Assembly (NCBI RefSeq): GCF_901709675.1
Contig: NC_051089.1
Coordinates: forward strand, 9,855,476-9,919,475
DNA: 64,000 nucleotides
From: Syngnathus acus
Taxonomy: Eukaryota; Chordata; Actinopteri; Syngnathiformes; Syngnathidae
Direction: 5' to 3'
The translations under genes and the position numbers were made by a program. A model generated the notes under the pieces. The model made no database searches and was not told the DNA's origin. It saw only the letters and a program-made list of their open reading frames with translations. Positions 35,792 through 50,700 of this stretch are shown in pieces (the first letter of the stretch is position 1; each line of letters opens with the position of its first letter).

Positions 35792-38700
35792 ATGAAGCGA
35801 GTCGGGAGTCGCGGCTGCTTGACAAGAAAGAACAGATTCGGATCCCGGGAACGCGACTGGCTGAGGAGCGACACCCAGCGAGGCTGCGTGTGTCTCTATG
35901 GCGGCACGGTGGACCCCCAATTACCTGCCTCTGGACCCCAGGCCTCCTCCGCTCTTCAGCCTGACCTGCAGCTGGTGCTCTGCTCCACCAGCACCACAGT
36001 GGAAGAGATGTGCGCCCAGAGGGATGGACAGGGCCTCTTTGTTCAACTGCATGGAGATCTACTCAGGTAAATACATATTCATCTCGGCAGCGTTGCTCTT
36101 TCTTTACGGGCTCATTCAAGATGGCGGATAGGCTGAGTGGCTCCACTTTATAGTCCTGCGCTGATGCACTTAAATTGCCTCTGTCTGCCAGTAAGACCTG
36201 ATCCATTTAAAATTAATAACAGAAATCTCCAAGATTTAAAACCAGGATATTGCTGACATTGGATTACACTTGTATACCGTACTGGGATTGCGACTTGATG
36301 GTTTGTTTGTTTATTTACTCTCCTAGTGCTCTACCTGGAGAGCTGTTTTTAAAATCTACAAAAAGAAGAACAGTATATTTTTTGGGAATAAAAAAATATA
36401 CAAAAAACTGAAGAAGTTTTTAGTCCTAATGAAAAAAGTCTTATGAACTCAACTGCTTGGCAAATGGTAGAGACATTTCTCAAGACACCTGGTAACTGTT
36501 TTAAAGTGTGAAAAACACCACACAATGTGTCTCCTTTAACAGAGGACATCCACCCATCCTGGTCATTGTTCTATTTCTGGGGCTTCTCTAAGTGTGTTGT
36601 AGGCCAAAATGACGGGTAACGCCAACCGGTCGGTCCCAAGCCAGGTTTCGGTTTCCTCCCACTTGCTCATGCCCAAAACGTTTTCCAAACGGGAGACTCC
36701 CAGAATTCTCGATCGCCTCCTCCCAAAGAGACAGAGAAGGCACACTAGGACAAGTGGCCTAGTAAAGCAGCCTGACTAATACATTGAGGTCAGGAGTCTC
36801 ATCCATCTTCACTTTGTATGTACGGGCTGCAACTGCAGGACCTTGTGGCACTTTTGAGGGCTATAAAATGTTCTGACAAATCTCAATCTCCAACTGGATT
36901 TAATATGCATGCCATACATGAATAAATCACACTTCCATTAAAACTTTTCTTGTACAGTAATTAAAGCCGCGGGAAAATGTCAAATTCTCGCTGCACCTCA
37001 CCGGAACTTATTTAGCATCACTGGACACAAGTGAAAATAAAAACTGCAATAATCTTGTTGCACAAGTGTGCATACCCTCCTAGTTATCAGAGAGTGTGCA
37101 GACTTGTCCAACTATATATTATGTCAGTTCTTTATTTTAACTTGCCTTTCCCCTGAGTTGAATATGTTATAGCCAGGTCACATAAATGGAAAGTTTTTCA
37201 AATATTCTCTGTCTTAGTTTTTGATTTCACAAAAAAGCTGGCATTTCAACAAGGGTGTGTAGACTTTTCTTATATCCACTGTATATGTAATTTCTATTGC
37301 AAAAATATAGAATTTGTTAAACAATAGTTTATTTGTATCTCTTAAAATTATAAAACATCTGTACATATAAAAACATTAGTTCTGCATGTCATTGAAGTGA
37401 ATGAGAATGTCAGCACGAGTGTACAGCTCATTCCAAAAATGATATTCAAATTGCAACATTTCCGTTGTATGTTTTTGTCAAGCCTAGCTGGGCTTTTTCA
37501 GGGTGGGTCAGATGTTCAATGTTTTTTTTTTATTCAGCAGATTTCCACTTGTGCAAATATTGTTCTATTTCTAATGAAAAGCACAACACAATGAAAATAA
37601 AGTCCTTTCCCTCTCCTACGAAACAACAACATGCTGCTTACTGTGAGATATTCAGCTCACCCGCTGTCTTCATAACAGCTCCAAAAGTCCTCCATGCACG
37701 TTTATTGTATTTATGTTTCCTGTTGTCATCCTGCTTTGTGCTTGCGTTCTGCCGCAGGAGGCTGGAGCCTACCGAGCGTCCTCTCCAGATGCTTTACGAC
37801 TATCTGGCCGTTATGGGCTACGCCGACCCGGTGCGTGTGCAGCACGAGGCTGCCAATTCAGACCTCAGCTGCTTGATCCGCTTCTACAGCGGTGAGTACC
37901 GACCCACGGGGCCCATCATCATCATCGTCATCATCATCCATCTTCATTGTCTGTTCATGATAGCGGTCCGGTTTCCTCTGATGGGGAGAAAGGGGCCATC
38001 CGAGCAAAGGTTGAGTGGAGTTACTCGTTTGTGGCGCGCTTTGGCATTGTTATTGTTACAAAGGTATTGTTGTTCATGCAGTTCTCCTATTGGATCTTGT
38101 TCAAATATGTGAGTGTGGCTAATGGTGTGGCTTACGAAGTGCTTGACCTTTAGTGACCTAATCATTCCTAATTTGCACTACTCAGCCCTCCTATAGGCTG
38201 CCTCATTACTATAGATGTTTTGTTTTTTGTCCCTTATAAACCACTGTACGTTCCCTTGTTTCTGGCAATGGGGAGTCAAACAAATCATGTAACATACAGT
38301 ATCACACCTGTTTTGCATTTGTAGCTGAATTTAATTTATCAGGTTTTGAAGTTTTATTTTCCTTGATTATTCCAGTAAGATGCTGCCAGGGTTAGGGTAT
38401 ACTGCAACATATTTAAAGAATAAATTAGTTTCTTCCGCCAAGGGTGAAGAAGAGAGTTTTTATTAAATCACTATTCTTAAAAATCAGTCTTTGTGGAGCT
38501 CTTAAAAGCCTTAACTTATCCTAGAATATTTCCTTTTCTATTTTATTTTATTTTTTTACACTAAATTTCTGAATTTCTTTATATTTTATATGCACATAAT
38601 TTCTTTATATTATATATGCACATAATTTAGATACAGGAATTGCTATTGCTGCTGAGTCAGTGTAACGCTACTTAATCGTTTTTTTTAAACATAATGCACA

Positions 38701-41700
38701 GTAAATTTATTGCTGCGGTATCAGACTCAACGTACACAATTGCCTCCATGCATTTCAATGACAAGTCATCATTATGATTTACTCAAATTTCTATTTGATG
38801 TCAGTTTTTTTGTGGATGCACAGAATAGACTATAATATGTCTTTGGTTAATGTATCTTTTTAAATTCATAATTTGCAACTGCAATTTGAATTATTCAGCC
38901 AGCCGTTGGTTGGGTCTGTGTACTCTACCGAGCTTCATTGTAGTATTTACCATCCATCCATTTTCTATACCACTTATTTTATATCTCTGTTTAAATGGAT
39001 GAAAATGTATTTTTTTCTGTTTAATGGAAAAATTCAAGTGGGATGGGCAATAAATACCTTGAAGCCTATAGTTGCCACCATACAGTGCTCATATCTTGAA
39101 TTTTAAGCGACTCACATCTCTAAAAAACTAAAACAAACATTCTTATCCTATGGTTGTTGTTTTTTGTCTTATTTGATAAAGAACGTCATGTTGAGCCTCC
39201 CCCACATGTGCGCCTGCTGGGCTGCTCTGATGAGATGAAAACAAACAGTAATGATGGCTTAATGCTGACTTCATCAAAATCCTGCGAGAGAAAACAAAGG
39301 CAGGGGACCCGTGGGCCAGTGGTTGTGTAGGTCAGTCCCGTCCGCGCAGCTGTAGGGAGCTGGGCTGCTGTCATTTCATTTTGGTCCTCTTGGGCTGCGT
39401 TCTCGCTCGGCCGGCGTATTTGAGACCCACCGTCGCTATCCCACAATGAGTCATGTGGGAGAGGTGAGATCACAGCACATACAGTAATGTTATTGATTTG
39501 GCCCCCAATCAAAGCATCAGTGTTTAATAAGTCGCATTGTTGACATATTTCTGACACCCCAGAGTGTACTTAGTTGTTCTTATTACTCCGTCCCATTTGT
39601 ACATGGATGGACTGGTTCTTATCAGATCATAATTATAGTCTACCGCCAGTTAGGAAGGGCGATAGGCCCATTTGCAATATAGAGAAACCATTTGAAAGTT
39701 TTTTAGTTTGAAGTTCCAAAAAGTAACTTTACACCTTCCACACGCTTTAAATGCATTGAAACTTATTGAAACAACTATTTTAAAGTATTCCTCAGCGCGT
39801 GTTTTCACTCTCTCACTGACATTCCCTTTGACAAAAATGAAATGGGAAAAAAAGACTCTTGCCCACAAACCCGTTTCAAGCGGTTTATTTGTCATTCTCA
39901 GTTGACGTTTATTGCAAAACTGACACATAAAAAAACAGAGTTGACCATTGTAAGTGCAAGCACTAAAATCCTCACCCGAACTGTATAAATTTGTCAAAAG
40001 AAACTCCACGGGCTTAATACTAACATATGATGGGAAACGGCAAACAAAATTGCTGCTTAAAAACCTACAGATCAGTCATTCTTAGTGTAAGCAACAAAAG
40101 AGTTTCAATAAACCTTGCCGAACAAAATCCACTAGATTAATGCTAACATATTATGCAAAACACCATAGACTAACTGAAATTACCATCAATGATATCACGA
40201 GGGTGTGAAAGATGATTGGCGATATACGTAGATTCATATAAAAAGCTGTGGATGACAATAATATGAATGAAGACTGCCAAGCAAAAGGCGGATGTACATT
40301 TTCAACTTCATACTGAAGTGTATCAAATTAACAGTGAATAGACGAATGCAAATTAATGTAAAAGTGAAATAGCGCGAGAGCAGAATCCTATCATTTCTTG
40401 ACAGCTCCTCCTAATGTGATGTGTCTGTGATAGTTTTTCTTTGGTTTCGAAAAAACATACATACTTTCCTTTAGAAATACAGAAACAATAGTTGAAAGTG
40501 AGTGGATAGTGATTAATGTGAAAGTCAACCAGTTTAACCTCAACCCCAAACACTGCAAGTTTTTGTCATCCTTTCAGTTCGCTGGGGTGTAGTCAGTCAA
40601 TCAGTAGTTTTCTGCCACCCGGGGGGTATCGTGGCGCCGATTGTTTGCAAACCTCATAAAATTCTGTGTAATATTATCTTTTTAGACAACTTAAGTCCAG
40701 TTTTTAAAGAGCAACAAAGTCCAACCAAGAGGAGGCACGTGACCGAACTTTTTCAGTGCCAGCAAAGGCGTTTGCTATTCTGAGTGTGACTTCTAAGTGC
40801 TTGTCAGTTGCCTTGAAATAATCCATTGTATGATTTAAAAAAAGATTTGAATGGTATAAATATCATGCAGATGGAAAGCTGGGTTTCCAGGAAACGAGAC
40901 CAAGACAAAATTCTTTGCGGTGATTGCACAGACTTTGCAAAGTGATGATGAATTTGCAAGGTCTTAATTGAGCTAAAGTACAATTTTTGGGATAAAATAT
41001 GGACCAAATTCTTGGGACTCATTGATACATGGGGACTAAATCGCGAAGAGTTGCCAAGTGTAACTTTTTGGGGGATCAACTCTTGTCTACTTAGTCACGT
41101 TCAGCCACATTGCTTGGTAGGCAGTCCTTAGATATCGGGGTATGGCTCTCCTTTTTTTCCCCCCACTTCATATGAATCTGAAGCTCGTTTTGATTGGCAT
41201 TCAGATTTTGGCTTGCAACAACACAATTATACTAAAAACAATGAATATATAAGTTTTTTTTGGTTTTAGGAGTATATGAATGGATGGACTGTATACATGA
41301 CTATCTCAGGGGAGCTGCCATTTTGACCGCCCTTAACTAAAAACAAATCCCAGAAAGTTGTGATGTTTACAATGCGAGCCTGAGGGTAGATTAACGTCAC
41401 TTTCAGTCAAGGTAGGCATGCAATACTCTGGATGAATGAAAACAAATGGAAACAGAATTGAGCACAATGTTAAAATGTTATGTTAAACATAAAACATATC
41501 ATTGCAAAGAAAATATTTGCCTTGACTTCCCCTAAAAGTTTTCCTGTGATGTCAACATCAAGTTTAATGGCGTTGTAGCCCTCCGCCCTGATGTGGTTAA
41601 TGCATCCACTTCCCGTCGAAATAATTGAACATCACATTTTAACCTTGCCCGAGCCTCGTCGCTCGCCGCGTGAAGTCACATGTCAACGACTCTTCCGCTG

Positions 41701-44700
41701 AGCGAAGGCCGCTCAGAGGTGACACTCTTCCCCCGTCGTTGGGAGGGCGTTTTGCACAGGGTGACAATTAGTCTGCCGGGCCCCGTCTGTCATCGCTCTC
41801 TCTCCTCCGACGCTGCATACGCTTTGATAAACAGCCTTGTGCAACATCCACTGACTTTTAACCCACTTCAAGCCCCATGGAGTCAACTTTATTTGCAGTC
41901 ATGAAGCAGGAGGTGGAGGTTTACTAGCTCGGACTGGACTTTGATTTGGACAACAAGCATATATCCATAGCAACTAATAACACCGCAGACCTCGGGGGAC
42001 AAAACTTGTTTTAGAGGAGTTGGCTCTTTATGGTTAGGACACATTGTGTAAGGCAACTAATGATTTTCAGATGTGTTGATAGGGTCATGCAAGAAGCAAG
42101 CATGGTGTGAATATCATGTGTCCAATGCACATGTAAATGTAGAAATGACCAGTGTTTCCCAACTTTTATGAGAACAAGGCACACATTTTACATTGTTCTC
42201 ACAAGTATGAAAATTTACTCCACTAGTAGAAAGACTGTCTTGGTAACGTCCCCTCCACTACTGCCTGACATTCCTGCACAATAGTAATCCAATGTTGGCA
42301 TACTACTAAGATGTTACTAGTGATGCACAGCTGGTAAATAGTTGATGCAACTAGTTAGGGTGAAAATGGCTCAAAATGATGTATCAACAATCAAAATACT
42401 TGTCAATTAATGTGCTGATCAAATTACTATCGATTCATTTTGGCACCTCACATTCATTCAGGTAGTGTACCTCACCCATCCACAAATGACCCTAAATAAT
42501 ATGTCACACAAAAGTAACGAGCATCTATAAGGATGTAATGTTGATTTTTGAAGGCAAAAGAGTAAGAATGCTGCATGTAATAAGAGAAGCAGGAGGTCAT
42601 TGCTCATCCAAGTGCATTTATACCACAAATACTGTAGATTATATGCGGATAATTAGAGATGATGGCATTTGGGTGAAAGCTGTTTTAAAACAAGGCCCTA
42701 TATCCGTTTTTAAAGGCTTAGACAGCAAGAGAAGTGGGTCCAGCCGAGGCTTCTTCTCACTCAAATGAGTTTAGGGCTCTCTGGAGAGTTGTTGCTGTGT
42801 GTGTGATGCTGAACAGTTGGTGCAGTGTGCCGTAATGTTGTTTGTTCACACACTCTCCACTGATCCCCACTAATGAAGTGAGGTGAAGGTAGTGGGATTG
42901 ATTTTTTTTCTTCTTCGCACCAATCTATTGCTACTTCATGTATAGATAGATAGATATATAAAATAGTTATAAAATAATTTTGATCCATTCCATGAAGATG
43001 CTCATAACGCTAAACATTCCTTCTGGTGTGACCACCGGGGGCAGTATAACACAATCATGCACACACAAATGAAGAAGTTACAGCACTGTGTACTATTCTA
43101 CTATCACTGCCACTACTACTATGACTACTACTACAACTACTACTAACTACTACTACTACTCCTACTACTACTGCTACTACTGCTACTTGTTTTTCGCAGA
43201 TGATAAAGAATATATGCCTGTGGTGTTTTTCATATGTTCTCATAAAGATAATAGATCATAAGTCAAAAGGTTGTTTTACACAAGTGATTGACTACTACTA
43301 ATCCATAAGTATCTTCTACATAAAAAAAATAAATAAATTGTCAGCCCAACAAAGTGACATTTTTGAATAGTGCTCTGCTGTGCAAACACATCATTAAAAC
43401 ATTATATTGAAAGCAGTGTTGAATTTGACCTTGAGCTATTATAATCATTACCCCCAAAAAACAACAACATGAACCTGTAAAAAACAATTCATCCATTGTA
43501 GAGCACTCTATTGTGGCGTGAAGGAAGAGTCGCTGCCGTAGATGTGCCTGGCAGACAGTTTGTTGTCATAAGCTCTTTTGCTCAGTCATAATCACTTTTG
43601 CTGGCGAAGGAAGACAGGCTTTCCTTGCTGTTGGACGTCCTTGACAAGGAAAAATGAAGGTGAATGGAAAATTGATGTTGTCTAGTCAATCACAGCCTCT
43701 GAGTGGGAAGCACAGCACAAGACATTTCAAAGAAAATTAAGGAAAGCTGTTGGAGCAGTCATTCTGTATTCTTGACCTACTAGTAGTACTTTTTGTCTTC
43801 TCTCGTAAGACAATTCAGCGCTCTAGTTGATGACTAGTAACATCTTTTCTGTCATTAGTGCCTGCTAGAATACAGCTCTAAGTATATAATAGCCTCCTGG
43901 ACATTGTAGTAGCACCAAAATGCCCACTTAGTTATTTTGCCTCACTTGTAACTCCAAAGCTTTCCCAATGTAAAGCCATACAGTAGCGGAAAAAACATAA
44001 CTCTGCTGGTATAAAACCCACACATCGATGACGTCAGAAATAAAATGTGTTGACCAAGCGACAGCTTGTAACTTATTGTTGGGAGTTTACTGTGGTTTTG
44101 TTCTCTTGCTGCGCATTACAGCATCTGTTATTTGAAGGCGAGGCTTCCTGTGCATGAGAGAGATGTTTGTGGTTCGGCACTAACCCTGTCAGTGTGTACG
44201 TTCTCACTCTCTCGCTCTCTCTCTCTCTCTTTCTCTCTCGCTCTCTTTATCTGTCTTTCCTCAGAGCGACCCGTGAATGCGGACCAGCAGGAGCGCACCC
44301 TATTGAAGGGTGTGTTCAGCGTCCGGAAGGGCAAGACGCAGCTGCACAAGTGGGCCGAGCGGCAGGTCATTCTCTGCGGAACGTGCCTCATCGTGGCTTC
44401 CGTCAAAGACAGCCTAACCGGCAAGATGCACATCCTGCCCCTGGTGGGCGGGAAGGTGAGTGCCCAGTTCAAGAAATTGCTGGCTGAATGCACTTACTAA
44501 AGTAATTACACTGAGGAATGATGCCTGGTGGCTGGAATATCCTCCCCAGCTGGTTGCTGACGAAACAACGAGGCACTCTAAAGCGGCCACTCCAACGCAA
44601 GGCCCATTGTCCACATGCTCTTCGTCAAATTGGGCTTAAAAAAAATCCTCTTCCCCCATTCTCCTTCTGTCTGTCTCTGCATCATATACACGCACGAGTT

Positions 44701-47700
44701 GCTGACAATGAGTCACTCTGAAGTCGCAATGACAGTAGATCTTTTTTATGATATGTGTTTATGTTCAGGTGGAGGAGGTGAAAAGGAGACAAAACTGTCT
44801 GATGTTCAGCTCGGCCGGATCGCAGGCTCAGACTTACTTTGTCAACTTCGACACGTTGGCCGAATACCAGAGATGGCATCGACAGGCATCCAAAGTAAGA
44901 TGCCAAACTAAATAATAACACATTATTCATGTCATGACATCATTATTATGCAAAGCACTTTTCCTCCTGTTTGTTACCAGTTACCACCAACTTGAAACTG
45001 CAAGAAAAAAGGGTGTCTTAAATCTACTTCATTTTACTTCATCAATTTAGTGCAAATTCAATCACCTTGATCTAGTTTGAATATTTTGTGTATGACAAAA
45101 ACCTGCTATTTGAACAGGGGTGTGTAGACTTTTTAAATCCACTAAATGCCTCGTCCTCCATTATTTTCCTTATCCATTATTTGTCTGTCCATTCAGCTGC
45201 TCTTTAGTGCAGTATTGAGTGTGCATGTGTGGCTTCGCTTTGTCTCACTGAATGCCTCTTGCGCTTTAGCTCTTTCTTGTAGCCAAGCAGATGTTGTGAG
45301 CGTATCCTCTGAGGTGCAGGCATCTTATGATGGTGGCCATGAGAGGCGACAGCCAATAGAACCCCAAAAAAAAAAGAATCCAATTAGTTGCAGATTCACT
45401 CTGTCTTTCTCTTTGCCATGTCCGTATGGATTTCTGTACAGTCTTAGAGTCCTCTGGATTTACATAGACGTAGACGAAAGGTTGTTTCTGAGGAGATAAG
45501 CTCATTAATGAACGGGTTGGACGAATAACCACCTTGCATTCGGTGGCTAATTAAAGAAATGAAAAGGTTAGATACCTCTGACCTCAATGACAGTGTCAAG
45601 CAAGAAAGAATAAGGCAATGAACTGAGTCTGGTCTATTTTTTTTTATTATTCATAAAGCAATTCAATATTGTGGCAGAAATTCACACTCGGGAAGCATTC
45701 TACCCTGGAAAGAAATGTGAGTTGAACTCAAAATGTCAAGGCAACAAACTTCGATAACATTTCTGAAGCTGTAAGTTTTGCTGTTGTGACGATTGTCTTT
45801 CCTGCAACAAAGATATTTTACAGAACGATTGGCCCTTCTTTTGAGCCACAACTTAAAGATAGAAGTAAAAACAACTTGCTCACTTTGTTGTGCTAACTAA
45901 CATTTTGAAATAAAAAAAACATAGTGGATTGTTATATTTCCACAGCCTCTGAAGGGTAGAATTTACCACACCAATTAAGTCATATTGATGATTTAAGCAA
46001 AACTATATCACAATATCGAGGAAGCAAAGCCCAAGGCATTACTCTACCAACAACTTTGTATCATGTACTACATTGTATGTACGTTCTAAACAGATCTTCT
46101 GTAAATATTATTGGTCTGATTTCTGCATGCAGGTCAAAATCAGATGGTGAAATTAGCCATTAAACCATGAATTATGCAGCAACATTAGCCTGCAAATTAT
46201 TGTCGGACCTGGGTATATAGCCCCGTTTGGTCCACTGGGATGCAATATGACCATGCATAACTAGTGGGACTGTGGTATGAAGTAGGCTATCTTTCATTGA
46301 AGCTGTTGTGCATTGTGTAGCCAGTCTCACAGTGCTTCAATTATTTAGACTCGCAATGTTTTCTTTCTTTCTCCCTTCAGTCAATCTATTGCTCCACTCT
46401 CATATCACCTAATTAGTCTCATCTATCTTAAAAGCAGTTGCTCTTCAAGAGAGAGCGTCGGAGCGTTTGTGTGGGAGATGAGCAGTTTTGTCTTTGTCAT
46501 TTCCCAAATCAAGTTATATGTGATGTCATGCTCCTGTGAGCAGCCGGCCCATTTTCTGGCCCGCTGCTCAGGGTGCAGCCTCGCGGTTAATGCGGGACGT
46601 TGTCCTCAGACTCATGCAGACCAGCATTGAACAACAGCACGCAGGTCGGTTTAGCTGCACAAGCTTGACCGATTTTTAGGGGGGTCTTGAGTTGCGAGCA
46701 GAAATAACTGCTGAGCTCTAAATGGAGGCAGCAACAGTTATGTCAAAAAAGAGACCAAGTGCAAGTGGTTGGCTATTGCCATTCCCAGTTAAACCAAAAT
46801 CATAAAAAAGGAGAATTATGTGTATATATTCAAACAAAAATGCGCTAGCTAAATACTAAGACATAATGCTAAGCACTGTAGTTAACGAAACTAGCGTCAA
46901 TGTTTTGTTAGTTACATCCCCTAAGCAATGGATATTTGAAAACAAATGTAGCCACACATGTTGGCAAAAAATATAAGAATACTCACAGGCATATATTCTT
47001 TATCATCTGAGAAGAGCAACTAATATAACTGGAGCTTCCTGGGTTGCTTACTTGTGAAACTCTTCTCTGTTGTTTAATTATTTACTTTATTTTATTACAT
47101 TATATTATTAATGGATGCATTAATAAAGTACAATACATAAAAAAAATATGCTACAAAAATGTTTGTCTTTGTTTTCAAGGTGGTATCACAGACAGTCAGC
47201 CTGGTGGACCTGTCGTGCTACAGTCTGGAGGCGGTGCCTGAGTATCTGTTCTACAGCCAAGACGTCACCCACCTCAACCTGCGGCACAATTTCATGAGCC
47301 TGCTGGGGCCTGGAGGTCTACTCCACCTCCCTAGGTAAGAACTTCACCAAAATATCGTCGACATGATGGTTTAGCAGAGGACAATGAACCTAATTCAAAT
47401 TGGCATTGCAATGTAGTAGAATGGATTTATGATTTGTTGTTACTTCTTTCTTTTTTGTGTAACATATGTGTAATATACAAATGTAATGCACGTTTATCAA
47501 ATCAAAGTGATGAAGCAATGAAAAAAAACAATACATGCAAGAGAATTAAAAAAATATTAATTGCATATTCATTTGCAAGATAGTGGGGGAAAAACACGAT
47601 GTGAGTTTAGCTACAAAATTACATAAACACACCAGAAGGGGATCAGACTACCTTAAAATGACATTAGAGATTAGAACAATCATTATTTTGCTTGAAGTTG

Positions 47701-50700
47701 CAATAAAGACTACAAAGATTTCATTTCTTCAGTTCGATAAGATTTCAAACGTAGTCTTTTATCGGAAATTGGGTTTTTCAGAACAGGCTATCAGTATATA
47801 TAAATCATCTAAAAATGTCCCCGTTTGCTCCCATCTAGGCTATTAAATGTACATCATGCTGTGCTTCCTTACACTTTAATTGCCACATTTTGTTCTTGGA
47901 ACTTATGTGCAGTACAGAAACACTCACTGGAAACCTTTTTAGAGATGCACACTTTCCCTGACATGAAGTGGGAGTGAAAAACAAAGTCCTTGATCCTTTT
48001 TCAATCAGACAAACACACGTACAAAATGAGAACTGGGAGGTAATTCTGCTCACTTGATCCTTAGGTTCTCTCAGTTGAAGAGCTTGAACTTGTCTCACAA
48101 CCGTCTGGGTGTTTTCCCTGAATGTGTGTGTGAGATCCTCAGCCTCACAGAGCTTTGCCTTTCCTGCAACAATCTCCACACCGTGCCCGTGCAAATCGGC
48201 AACCTACAAAGGTGACACACACATAGTGCTACTATTTGGCACAAGTAGTCTTTTTACTGTTAAGTTTGTACTTTTGATACATAACATTTCGATTAGTAGC
48301 AGTACTTTTACTTCTGACCTACTTTTCTTTGGTTCCATTCCTGTGATGTAGCCTCCAAACGCTGTCTTTGGATGGAAACCACTTGAGCTCTCTGCCTGCT
48401 GAGCTGGGCGGACTGTCCCAGCTCAGCAGTCTCGGCCTCTCCTTCAACGACTTCAATCACATCCCCCCAGTGCTGGAGAGACTGAGTGCCGTGGACAAAT
48501 TATCCATGGCGGGGAACCAAGTGATGTGTTTGGAGGTGTGTGCTCTGCTTAGAATGAGCCACCTGAAACACATTGACCTCAGGTAAGAATAAACAGCTCT
48601 GTCTCTCTCGAGGACCAGTACAAACCGAATCAAAACCTGGTCATTTAAAAAAACGGCATCATAATCTTACCTTGCTAACAAAATATTAAGCTCCACTCTA
48701 GTACTGTAGGGGCCGATATTACAAAATGAAAGCACTGTCATACAAAGCAAGCATTTTTTCACTCAAGCTCAAAATCTGATGGGTCATGGCTGCAGCTCGG
48801 CCCCAATGATATTGAACTTAGCTCCAAATGCGGTCCACAAGGGCTGCTAGCCTGCATGTTTTAGAAGTATAGGCCTATGTTCATCCATTGTGTGTTGTCG
48901 TTTTGACGATTATTACTGCAGCTCACTGAGTAGGTTTTGAAACAGGGCAGGATGGAATGGTTTAATGGCATTTCCATTCATTTCACTGAATAAAAATCGT
49001 TATTCCTAACGCTCCACTAGGTCTTCATTCTGGTTTGGATTTATTGCGCTTTAATGATAGAATGACAGTTTGTTTAGGGTATCATGTTTTTTTATTCCCT
49101 TCCTCACACCCCAGATCTTCCTAGAGCTACACTTACTTGTATTTGTTGGCTCAGTGCTGCCTTTTGAAGAATGGCCCTTCATCGCTCATTGATTTCTTCT
49201 TCTTGCCCATATTTCCTTCTCTCGCTTGACCTGTGGCCTGCCCTCTGCTGATAACTCAACCAGAGCGCCACGATGGGATGTGGGTAAAATAATGAGCGGG
49301 TGTATCCGCAAGGACAAGGTGCATCTGTGATGAATTAGTGAGCAGGCAGCGTTCGTCGTGAAAGGGCAGTTGTTTATTCATTTTTTTTTGCATGACATTT
49401 AGAAGAGAGCTTCCCGCACTTGACTGGAGGTAATGCGAATAAAAACAAGAGATAAAATCGTGCTGTCGAGTGAGTCGATGATTCAACAGCTGTATATCGA
49501 GGCAAAGACTTTTTATTCATCACGCAATAGTTGCAATGATCTTTCACATACGGTGCACCACTCACAAAAAGCCTCCATGCTGGTTGTGTGTGTGTTTTAG
49601 TAGTTGATCAAGGGAATGTAATCAAATATAGGCACGTCCTCATTTCCAGTTTTCTTTGGCTGTCTCGTGTAGGCTAAATGGACTACGCTGTGTGAAAAGC
49701 GAGAGTCCAGAGGCGGTGACCCAATTGACCCACCTGGACCTGAGGGACAACTGTTTAGACTCGCTGGACCTCACTTCCATCTGTAGCCTGGAGACTCTCC
49801 TCTGTCAGCGTAACCAATTGAGGGCGCTGACGATCGACGGCTTCGCGCTCCGAATGCTCCACGCTGGCAGCAACCGTGAGTCTGGATTGTCCATTTCCTA
49901 TCTGGACCTTCAGTGGGGACTTACTGGACATAATTCGTCTTTTAATACCAGTAATATCATGTTGCATCAATTCTATACTAAAAACACAATATAACTGTGC
50001 CCCATATATTGTCTGGGCCAGATTCAAGATTAACTAATGATATGACAAAAACAGGAAAGTGTCAATGAAATTCATCATACTCACCAGATATTCTGATTAT
50101 TAAATGAAAAAAAGTATCAAGATCCAAATGCTCAGTAGTCTTTGTGTGTTGATGGCCTTGCATGGTCAGTTGGGAAAAAAAACTAAAGTGTTGGGGGTAA
50201 GATTAATTTCTATAGTACAGTTAGAGTTACATCAGCCAGCAATAATGATTATGAAGGCCCAGGGCAGATTAGGTGGACATTGCAGCACATAAAGGCTGAA
50301 ATCCAATAAGATGACAAAAAAAAATAGTGGATCTCTCACATCAGTGCACCTACCGTAGTGTCCAGTAAATGTCTGACAGAAGAGCGCTGAGACACTGCTA
50401 ACTGCCGCCTCCATCTGCCCACAGGCCTTAGCGCAGTCAGCGTTTACCCAGTCCCAAATCAACTGACATACTTGGATCTATCACAGTGAGTTCTGACTGT
50501 GAGCAATGTGTACCCATTGTTTATTTATTATATTAAGTGTACTTTATCAAATGAGTGTTTGTGTGTCTGTGTGAGACAGGAACATCCTGGAGCATCTACC
50601 AGACTGGGTGTGTGACTGCAGAAACATGGAGATGCTGGATGTCACGCACAATCTCCTCGCTGAGCTTCCATGCAGGTTAGGGTGCAATCATGGAGAGAAC

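Larger units (their letters stand above)
37892..44264 (+). other. largest PHLPP2 intron (6.4 kb)
   Basis: It separates the RA-like and PH-domain exons. Contents: a fragment of a common fish repeat at 38,951; repeat modules at 40.0-40.2 kb; a GC-rich block at 41,640-41,830; ACTAGT-family remnants at 42.2-42.37 and 43.74-44.0 kb; a trinucleotide tract at 43.09-43.19 kb; and a CT tract abutting the acceptor. No nested gene is recognised on either strand. Confidence 0.5.

Noticed and set aside
39186-39557. 123-codon minus-strand open frame in a PHLPP2 intron
   Set aside because: No recognisable domain, no convincing flanking splice sites. It is likely a chance frame in a GC-richer intron patch.
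43090-43188. Regularly repeated short units that might suggest a CRISPR-like array
   Set aside because: It is a plain trinucleotide microsatellite without spacers, in a vertebrate intron.
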